Source of the DNA: Pseudofrankia asymbiotica
GTDB taxonomy: Bacteria > Actinomycetota > Actinomycetes > Frankiales > Frankiaceae
Length of the DNA stretch: 8,403 bases
Reading direction: 5' to 3'
NCBI RefSeq assembly: GCF_001983105.1
Contig: NZ_MOMC01000129.1
Span: 3,415 to 11,817 of the forward strand
Positions 1 to 4,533 of the stretch are shown piece after piece; position 1 is the stretch's first letter; each line of letters begins with the position of its first letter. Below the pieces are notes generated by a model, which worked only from the letters and a program-made list of their open reading frames with translations, had not been told where the DNA came from and ran no database searches. The position numbers and the translations under genes are program-made.

Positions 1-1338
1 GCGCTGCTGCGCTTCCTCGCCGACCGCAAGGAGATCGACGAGCTGTACATGGTGCTCGACGAGGAACTGAAGATGATGGCCCGCGTCGCGGAGCATGGCG
101 GCCAGGTCATCGGTCCGTACCTGAAGGAGATGTCGCGGCTCACCCACACCGAGTACCTGTTGGCCGGTCGCACCGTCCTCGACGTCCGCGAGGTGCTGCG
201 CGAGACGATGTTCGCCCCGACCGTCACCGGCAGCCCCCTGGAGAACGCGTTCCGGGTCATCGCCCGGCACGAGGGGCGCCCCCGGCGCTACTACGCCGGA
301 GTGATCGCCCTGCTCGGCCACGACGAGGCGGGGCGGCAGACCCTCGACGCGCCGATCCTGATCCGCGCGGCGGAGATCTCCCCGTCCGGCGAGCTGCGGG
401 TCCCGGTCGGGGCGACGCTCGTGCGCCACTCGACCGCCGCCGGTGAGGTGGCCGAGACGCACACCAAGGCGGCCGGGGTGCTCATCGCGCTGGGACTTCG
501 GCCCGCGCCGACGCCCGCGCCGGTGCCCGCGCCGACGGGCGCGCCGAAGCCGGGGGCGGCCACGGGCACGCCGCGCGCCGGCGGCGCCGACGCCCGGCCG
601 GCGACCGACCCGCGGGTCGCCGCCGCGCTCGCCGCGCGCAACACCCACCTGGCCCGCTTCTGGCTGGACGAACGGTCACCGGCGACGACCACGGTGCCCG
701 CGCTCGCCGGGCGGTCGGCGCTCGTCGTCGACGGCGAGGACACCTTCACGGGGATGCTCGCCCACCAGCTGCGCGGCCTCGGCCTCACGGTGACGGTGCT
801 GCCATGGCACGAGACCGGCGACACCGCCGGCTTCGACCTGGTCGTACCCGGCCCGGGACCGGGCGACCCGACGCTGCGGCACGACCCGAAGATGGCGGCC
901 ATGCGACGCGTCGTCGCCGAACTGCTGGACGAGCGCCGGCCCATGCTCGCCGTCTGCCTCGGGCACCAGCTCCTGGCGGGCCTGCTCGGTCTGCGCCTGC
1001 ACCGGCGTGACACGCCCTATCAGGGGCTTGCCCGAGAGATCGACCTCTTCGGCCAGACGCGCCGGGTCGGCTTCTACTCGACGTTCACCGCCCTGTCCGG
1101 CGCCGACGAGATCGCCACGCCCCACGGCGCGGTCCGACTTGCCCGAGACGGTCACGAGGACGGCGGCGGGGAGGTGCACGCGCTGCGCGGACGGACATTC
1201 GCCGGGCTGCAGTTCCACCCCGAGTCGGTGCTCAGCGAGGACGGCGTCGAGATCCTGCGCGAGCTGCTGACGGAGCTGCTGCCCGCGCCGGCACCCCGGA
1301 CCGGAGCGGGGACCGCCGCATCGGGCCAAGCCACGTGA
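1..1338 (+). CDS. PhzE-type anthranilate/aminodeoxyisochorismate synthase, 3' part (chorismate-binding domain fused to glutamine amidotransferase)
   Basis: The frame is open from base 1, so the true start lies left of the window; the ATG at 49 is internal. The first ~150 visible residues match the end of a chorismate-binding (TrpE/PabB/PhzE) domain: TGSPLENAFRVIARHE, RRYYAGVIAL, then GATLVRHS and ETHTKAAG. The SP after TG, where TrpE proteins usually have APK, points to the PhzE-like branch. A Pro/Ala-rich linker follows, then a class I glutamine amidotransferase domain with nucleophile Cys in CLGHQ (codon 955-957) and the His/Glu pair in FHPES (codons 1216 and 1222), so the triad looks intact. 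The family converts chorismate and glutamine-derived ammonia to anthranilate or 2-amino-2-desoxyisochorismate in the cytoplasm. No other phenazine or tryptophan gene is visible, so a secondary-metabolism role is inferred and tryptophan supply cannot be excluded. The gene ends 17 bp from the convergent regulator gene. Confidence 0.88.
   Translation, partial: ALLRFLADRKEIDELYMVLDEELKMMARVAEHGGQVIGPYLKEMSRLTHTEYLLAGRTVLDVREVLRETMFAPTVTGSPLENAFRVIARHEGRPRRYYAGVIALLGHDEAGRQTLDAPILIRAAEISPSGELRVPVGATLVRHSTAAGEVAETHTKAAGVLIALGLRPAPTPAPVPAPTGAPKPGAATGTPRAGGADARPATDPRVAAALAARNTHLARFWLDERSPATTTVPALAGRSALVVDGEDTFTGMLAHQLRGLGLTVTVLPWHETGDTAGFDLVVPGPGPGDPTLRHDPKMAAMRRVVAELLDERRPMLAVCLGHQLLAGLLGLRLHRRDTPYQGLAREIDLFGQTRRVGFYSTFTALSGADEIATPHGAVRLARDGHEDGGGEVHALRGRTFAGLQFHPESVLSEDGVEILRELLTELLPAPAPRTGAGTAASGQAT
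502..537 (+). repeat. Three tandem 12-bp units in the interdomain linker
   Basis: Three in-frame 12-bp units read CCCGCGCCGACG, CCCGCGCCGGTG, CCCGCGCCGACG and encode PAPT-PAPV-PAPT. They lie between the chorismate-binding domain and the amidotransferase domain, where a flexible Pro/Ala linker is expected. They probably arose by slippage and are likely variable in copy number between strains. Confidence 0.8.
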
Positions 1339-1355
1339 AGCGGAGCCCACGCGCA

Positions 1356-2318
1356 TCAGCCGGTGCCGGCCAGCGCCGCGGCGCGGCGGGCGAGCCGGGC
1401 GGCGGCGGCGCGCAGCTCCGGAGGCTCCAGCACCTCCGCGTCGAAGCCAAGCCAGGCCACGTGCACGGCCAGCCAGTCCAGGTCCTCGCCGCCGAGGGCG
1501 AGCACGCACCACCCGTCGCGATCGTCGTCCTCGACGCGCCCGACCTGGGGTGGCACCAGTTCGCGTACCTGGTCGGGCCGGGCGTGCACCCGCACCCGGG
1601 CGACATGGCGGTACGGGGCCTGCGTCACGGATCGCTGCACGTAGGCGACCGGGTCCGGATGCTCCCTCGGCCGGAAGCGCCAGGTCGTCGCCACGACCTC
1701 GCTCATCCGGTCCAGCCTGAAGGTGCGCCAGTCGTCGCGCTCGACGTCCCAGGCCATCAGGTACCAGCGGCGGCCGGTGGCGACCATCCGCACCGGCTCG
1801 ACGGTGCGCTCGCGTTCGGCGCTGTCACGGCCGGTGTACCGGAACCGGACCCGCACCGCGTCGCGGCAGGACCGCGCGAGCGTCATCAGCAGCTCCGCCG
1901 CGATCTCGACGCCGGGGCCGACGAGGGTCTCGGTGGCCCCGTGCACCGCGCGCACCTCGGCGCGCAGCCGGGGCGGCATCACCTGGTCGAGTTTCGCCAG
2001 CGCTCGCAGCGCCGCCTCGCCCGCCCCGGCGACCGTGCCGCCCGCCGCCAGCCGCAGCGACACCGCCGTCGCGATCGCCTCCTCGTCGTCGAGGAGCAGC
2101 GGCGGCAGCCGGGTGCCCGCCCCGAGCTGGTAGCCGCCGCCGACGCCCGCCGTCGCGTGCACCGGATAGCCGAGCGTGCGCAGCCGCTCGACGTCGCGGC
2201 GCACCGAACGGTCGGTGACGCCCAGCTCGGTGGCGAGCGCGGCGGCGGTCCAGGACGGGCGGTGCTGCAGGAGGGTCAGCAGGCGCAGCACCCGCTCGGT
2301 CGTCGCCTCGACGGTCAT
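1356..2318 (-). CDS. WYL-domain helix-turn-helix transcriptional regulator (YafY-like)
   Basis: A 320-residue cytoplasmic DNA-binding regulator. Residues about 8-65 form a DeoR-type winged HTH (ALATELGVTDRSVRRDVERL, then GYPVHATAGVGGGYQL). Residues about 140-225 form the WYL domain, with the signature WYL intact at 185-187 (GRRWYLMAWD) and a downstream FRLDRM segment. The C-terminal ~80 residues match the WCX extension. Length and domain order are normal for the family. WYL domains are known or proposed ligand sensors; no ligand can be deduced here. The ATG at 2316-2318 is preceded on the minus strand by GGAG at 2330-2333, 11 nt away. The gene is divergent from the DinB/VOC pair across 61 bp containing a repeat, so it probably controls that pair and itself. 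Its stop faces the PhzE-like gene. Confidence 0.93.
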   Translation of the reverse strand: MTVEATTERVLRLLTLLQHRPSWTAAALATELGVTDRSVRRDVERLRTLGYPVHATAGVGGGYQLGAGTRLPPLLLDDEEAIATAVSLRLAAGGTVAGAGEAALRALAKLDQVMPPRLRAEVRAVHGATETLVGPGVEIAAELLMTLARSCRDAVRVRFRYTGRDSAERERTVEPVRMVATGRRWYLMAWDVERDDWRTFRLDRMSEVVATTWRFRPREHPDPVAYVQRSVTQAPYRHVARVRVHARPDQVRELVPPQVGRVEDDDRDGWCVLALGGEDLDWLAVHVAWLGFDAEVLEPPELRAAAARLARRAAALAGTG

Positions 2319-2330
2319 GCACCCATTGTC

Positions 2331-2362
2331 TCCGCTATCGCGGAACGAAACTGTCCGCTATC
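2331..2362. promoter_or_regulatory. Candidate operator in the divergent regulator/DinB intergenic region
   Basis: The 9-mer TCCGCTATC occurs at 2331-2339 and again at 2354-2362, 23 bp apart start to start. The first copy is also the left part of an inverted repeat TCCGC-TATC-GCGGA at 2331-2344. The second copy ends one base before the purine-rich ribosome site of the DinB gene, and the first overlaps the GGAG of the regulator gene. The spacing of about two helical turns and the position between divergent genes suit binding by the adjacent WYL regulator. That assignment is inferred. No convincing -35/-10 pair could be fixed in this 61-bp gap. Confidence 0.5.
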
Positions 2363-2363
2363 A

Positions 2364-2372
2364 GGGGGAGGG
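2364..2372 (+). promoter_or_regulatory. Ribosome binding site of the DinB-family gene
   Basis: A GGGGGAGGG tract contains GGAGG at 2367-2371, 8 nt before the ATG at 2380. It decides the start: the frame is open upstream to 2176, but those codons run into the divergent regulator gene and have no such site. Confidence 0.75.
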
Positions 2373-2379
2373 TGAAGTC

Positions 2380-3000
2380 ATGACGGACCAGACTTGGAAC
2401 TCCCTGCTGCGCGACCAGCTCGCGTGGCACTGGACCCACCAGCTGCGAGAGCGTCTCGACGGGCTCACCGACGACGAGTACTTCTGGGAGCCGGCGCCCG
2501 GCTGCTGGAACGTGCACCGGCGCGGCACCGGCACCGCGCCGGTGCAGGGCGGAGCCGGCGCGATGACCATCGACTTCGCGGTGCCGACACCGGAACCGGC
2601 GCCGTTGGCGACGATCGCCTGGCGGCTCGGGCACGTGATCGTCGGCGTGCTCGCGATGCGCAACGCCTCCCACTTCGATCGCGCGCCCACCGACTACATG
2701 TCGTTCGAGTACGCCGCGACCGCGACCGGGGCGCTGGCACAGCTCGACGCGGAGTACGCGACGTGGCTGGCCGGGGTCGAGTCCCTGGGGGAGGCCGGCC
2801 TCGCCCGGCCGTGCGGCGCGGCGGAGGGGCCGTACGCCGAGCTTCCGCTGGCGGCGCTGGTGCTGCACATCCACCGCGAGATGATCCATCATCTGGCCGA
2901 GGTGTGCCTGCTGCGCGACCTCTACCTGCACACCCACCGGGACGCCCAGCTCAGGACCGCCCAGCAAGCCCATCAGCCGATGCGACAGGAGGCGAGCTGA
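2380..3000 (+). CDS. DinB-family protein (DinB/YfiT-like four-helix fold)
   Basis: A 206-residue soluble protein. It begins DQTWNSLLRDQLAWHWTHQLRERLDGLTDDEYFWEP-like (seen in residues 3-38), the typical first helix and WxP region of DinB-like proteins. LGHVIVGVLAMRNASHF follows, with His85 in the family's conserved LGH position. Late in the chain, HIHREMIHHLAEV (His163, 165, 170, 171) supplies the other likely metal-binding histidines. The fold covers metal-dependent thiol transferases (bacillithiol- or mycothiol-linked) and many uncharacterised members, so the reaction is unknown. No signal peptide or membrane segment is seen. The stop lies one base before the VOC start, so the two genes are surely co-transcribed. 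Divergence from the WYL regulator suggests an inducible stress or detoxification unit. Confidence 0.88.
   Translation: MTDQTWNSLLRDQLAWHWTHQLRERLDGLTDDEYFWEPAPGCWNVHRRGTGTAPVQGGAGAMTIDFAVPTPEPAPLATIAWRLGHVIVGVLAMRNASHFDRAPTDYMSFEYAATATGALAQLDAEYATWLAGVESLGEAGLARPCGAAEGPYAELPLAALVLHIHREMIHHLAEVCLLRDLYLHTHRDAQLRTAQQAHQPMRQEAS
2987..2992 (+). promoter_or_regulatory. Ribosome binding site of the VOC gene inside the DinB coding end
   Basis: A perfect AGGAGG sits within the last codons of the DinB gene, 9 nt before the ATG at 3002. It fixes the VOC start and indicates tight translational linkage of the pair. Confidence 0.85.
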
Positions 3001-3001
3001 G

Positions 3002-3439
3002 ATGGCCCGCGACGTCCAGATCACCTTTGACTGCGCCGACCCGGCCGCGGTGGCCGCGTTCTGGGCCGAGGCGCTTGGCTATCGCCTGCAGGACCCGCCC
3101 GCGGGTTTCGACTCGTGGGACCAGGCGCTGACGGCGATGGGCGTGCCAGCCGAGCGCCGCAACGACGCCTCGGCGCTGGTCGACCCCGAGGGAGCCGGGC
3201 CGCGGCTGTTCTTCCAGCGGGTGCCGGAGCACAAGCAGGTCAAGAACCGGGTCCATCTCGACGTGCGGGCCGCCCCCGGGCTCGTGGGCGACGAGCGGAT
3301 GGCCGCCCTGGAAGCGGAATCCGAGCGGCTCGTCTCCCACGGCGCGACCCGGCTCCAACGCCACGAGCCCGCCCCGCCGCTCGGCGCCGGGCACATCGTG
3401 ATGGCCGACCCCGAGGGCAACGAGTTCTGCCTCGACTGA
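3002..3439 (+). CDS. VOC-family (glyoxalase-like) protein
   Basis: A 145-residue single-chain VOC protein. The start (VQITFDCADPAAVAAFWAEALGY) is the first beta-alpha module typical of glyoxalase-like domains. VDPEGAGPRLFFQRVPE and KNRVHLDVRA continue the barrel, and the end has VMADPEGNEFCLD, the usual VOC closing strand. His in HLDV and Glu in EFCLD are candidate metal ligands. The superfamily includes glyoxalases, thiol transferases, extradiol dioxygenases and drug-binding proteins. The substrate cannot be read from sequence. It starts one base after the DinB stop with a perfect ribosome site, so the two products are made together under the presumed WYL regulator. A strong hairpin follows the stop. 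Confidence 0.9.
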   Translation: MARDVQITFDCADPAAVAAFWAEALGYRLQDPPAGFDSWDQALTAMGVPAERRNDASALVDPEGAGPRLFFQRVPEHKQVKNRVHLDVRAAPGLVGDERMAALEAESERLVSHGATRLQRHEPAPPLGAGHIVMADPEGNEFCLD

Positions 3440-3453
3440 GCCCTGGGCCGGCG

Positions 3454-3485
3454 GGCGTCCAGGGGAGCCGCCACCTCTGGACGCC
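3454..3485 (+). terminator. Hairpin terminator candidate after the VOC gene
   Basis: Fourteen bases after the VOC stop, GGCGTCCAG (3454-3462) pairs with CTGGACGCC (3477-3485). Three more inner pairs (one G-U) extend this to a 12-bp stem with an 8-nt loop. There is no immediate U tract; the sequence turns AT-rich only from about 3490. Such tract-poor hairpins are common at actinobacterial operon ends. It separates the DinB/VOC operon from the SDR operon. Confidence 0.65.
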
Positions 3486-3489
3486 GTCG

Positions 3490-3510
3490 AAAGCTTAAGA
3501 TATTTTCGGC
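3490..3510 (+). promoter_or_regulatory. AT-rich island, possible promoter region of the SDR operon
   Basis: The segment AAGCTTAAGATATTTTCG is strikingly AT-rich against its surroundings. It contains TAAGAT (3496-3501), which fits the TANNNT pattern of an actinobacterial -10 element. No good -35 is seen at the right spacing. It lies just after the upstream hairpin and about 165 bases before the SDR start, as expected for a new transcription unit with a leader. Confidence 0.3.
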
Positions 3511-3571
3511 GTCGATCGGACCGCGTGCCCCCTGTCGAGCCTGGACCTGTAGGTAGCCGGTCAGCGCGATC

Positions 3572-3652
3572 ATCGTCACCTTCACCCCCGGAGGACTTTC
3601 AGATGACGATATGTATCCATGCCAACGGCGGCCTCGCCCGTTTATATCGTCA
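3572..3652 (+). promoter_or_regulatory. 5' leader with alternative complementary blocks upstream of the SDR gene
   Basis: TGACGATAT (3604-3612) is the exact reverse complement of ATATCGTCA (3644-3652). Its first seven bases also pair with ATCGTCA at 3572-3578. The two hairpins exclude each other. The upstream one would hold the GGAGGA ribosome site (3590-3595) in its loop and reach into the leader ATG at 3603. The downstream one leaves that site free. The pairing is seen in the sequence; any switching or attenuation role is inferred. It matches no riboswitch class I recognise. Confidence 0.35.
3590..3595 (+). promoter_or_regulatory. Strong ribosome binding site serving a leader ORF, not the SDR gene directly
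   Basis: GGAGGA lies 7 nt before the ATG at 3603, an ideal distance, but 72 nt before the likely SDR start at 3668 and 15 nt before the ATG at 3611 in the SDR frame. Translation initiated here would read the short leader ORF. Confidence 0.6.
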
Positions 3653-3668
3653 AGCTGGGTCCCGGTGA
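3603..3668 (+). CDS. Putative 21-residue leader peptide, translationally coupled to the SDR gene
   Basis: An ATG with an ideal GGAGGA site opens a 21-codon frame (begins MTICIHANGG, ends RQAGSR). Its TGA at 3666-3668 overlaps the SDR ATG at 3668-3670 by one base (TGATG). This stop/start overlap is a classic arrangement for translational coupling, and the SDR start itself has only a weak ribosome site. The peptide is arginine-containing and non-hydrophobic, with no known homology that I recognise. It may simply be a ribosome-loading device. It could be a chance ORF if the SDR gene actually starts at 3611. Confidence 0.4.
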   Translation: MTICIHANGGLARLYRQAGSR

Positions 3669-4471
3669 TGGGCGCCGCGCGCACCGGCTGGGTCGGCGTG
3701 GTCACGGGAGCCGCCAGCGGAATCGGTCGAGCGGTCACCCGCAGGTTCGTCGCCGAGGGCGGACGGGTCGTCGGCGGGGACATCGATGAGCCGGGTCTCG
3801 CCGCTCTCGGCGCGGAGCTCGGCCCCGAGGTCTTCGCGGGGGCCCGGTGCGACGTGACCGTCGAGGAGGACGTGGCGTCGTTGGTCGAGCTGGCCGTCAC
3901 CAGGTTCGGCGGCCTGGACGCCGTGGTGGCCAACGCCGGCGGCGGGAGCCTGGGCGAGGTCGTCGACCATGACTTCGGCGAGTGGCGCCGGGTCGTCGAG
4001 CTGTCCCTGCACGGAGTGTTCCTGACCGTCAAGCATGGTGGCCGGGCGCTGCGGGAGGCGGGGCGGGGCGGGGCGATCGTGACGGTGGCGAGCCTCAACG
4101 CCGTGCAGCCGGGCCGGGGCATGGCGGCCTACTGCGCGGCGAAGGCCGGCGCCGTGGCGCTGACGGAGGTCGCCGCGCTCGAGCTGGGGCCCTACGGAGT
4201 CCGGGTGAACGCGGTCGCCCCGGGGCTGGTCAGGACCGGGCTCACCGGCCCGATGTGGCACATGCCCGGCCTGGTCGACGAGTTCGTCGAGAACGCGCCG
4301 CTGGGCCGGTTCGCGGAGCCGGAGGAGGTCGCGAACGTCATCTACTTCCTCGCCTCCGAGCAGGCGTCCTTCGTGTCAGGCGCCCTGTACGGCGTGGACG
4401 GGGGCGCGCGGACCAGGCGCTATCCGGACATGATCGCCGCGATGGAGCGGATGGCCCGGCCGTCCGGGTGA
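3668..4471 (+). CDS. SDR-family NAD(P)-dependent oxidoreductase
   Basis: A 267-residue classical short-chain dehydrogenase. The Rossmann nucleotide motif TGAASGIG is at residues 13-20. The acidic residue at the end of the second strand (Asp38 in GGDID) favours NAD(H) over NADP(H). NAG is at 89-91, Ser142, and YCAAK with Tyr155 and Lys159. The usual tetrad Asn (NxxG before the active-site helix) is Ser113 here (ELSLHGVFL). NAVAPGLVRT and a C-terminal GALYGVDGG end the fold. The ATG at 3668 is preferred because the Rossmann strand begins a few residues later; an in-frame GTG is at 3665 and an ATG at 3611 would add 19 atypical residues. It would interconvert an alcohol and a ketone in the cytoplasm. 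It heads an operon with an acyl-CoA synthetase and an acyl-CoA dehydrogenase, so a hydroxyacyl-CoA or ring-hydroxyl step is plausible. Confidence 0.92.
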   Translation: MGAARTGWVGVVTGAASGIGRAVTRRFVAEGGRVVGGDIDEPGLAALGAELGPEVFAGARCDVTVEEDVASLVELAVTRFGGLDAVVANAGGGSLGEVVDHDFGEWRRVVELSLHGVFLTVKHGGRALREAGRGGAIVTVASLNAVQPGRGMAAYCAAKAGAVALTEVAALELGPYGVRVNAVAPGLVRTGLTGPMWHMPGLVDEFVENAPLGRFAEPEEVANVIYFLASEQASFVSGALYGVDGGARTRRYPDMIAAMERMARPSG

Positions 4472-4492
4472 CGGTGACGTCGGTCCGACCCG

Positions 4493-4522
4493 GAGGCACG
4501 GGGCGCGAGGCGCGAGGCACGG
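4493..4522 (+). repeat. 9-bp direct repeat in the SDR-ligase gap
   Basis: GAGGCACGG occurs at 4493-4501 and 4514-4522, with a 7-bp tandem GCGCGAG pair (4503-4516) between and overlapping. The second copy runs into the GGAGG ribosome site (4521-4525) of the ligase gene, 8 nt before its ATG. It is probably a local duplication; a regulatory role is not shown. Confidence 0.5.
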
Positions 4523-4533
4523 AGGCCAGAATC

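Noticed and set aside
1339..1355. Search for a bidirectional terminator between the convergent genes
   Set aside because: Only 17 bases lie between the two stops and no stem is visible.
1335..2375. Plus-strand open frame of about 346 codons across the regulator gene
   Set aside because: The minus-strand frame has an intact HTH and WYL domain; the plus frame is compositionally biased and lacks motifs.
3611..3667. ATG at 3611 as SDR start
   Set aside because: The ribosome site is 15 nt away, and the extra 19 residues precede the Rossmann strand without family similarity. It is kept only as an alternative.
3079..4122. Minus-strand open frame spanning the VOC gene, the leader and the SDR start
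   Set aside because: It crosses two well-supported plus-strand genes and the hairpin, and encodes a Ser/Pro/Arg/Thr-rich sequence with no family resemblance.
4479..4489. Short palindrome GTCGGTCCGAC in the SDR-ligase gap
   Set aside because: Five-base arms are expected by chance in sequence this GC-rich, and there is no supporting repeat.
3982..4533. Upstream extension of the ligase frame to an ATG at 3982
   Set aside because: It would overlap most of the SDR gene and is Arg/Gly-rich; the ATG at 4534 has a good ribosome site and begins the conserved sequence.
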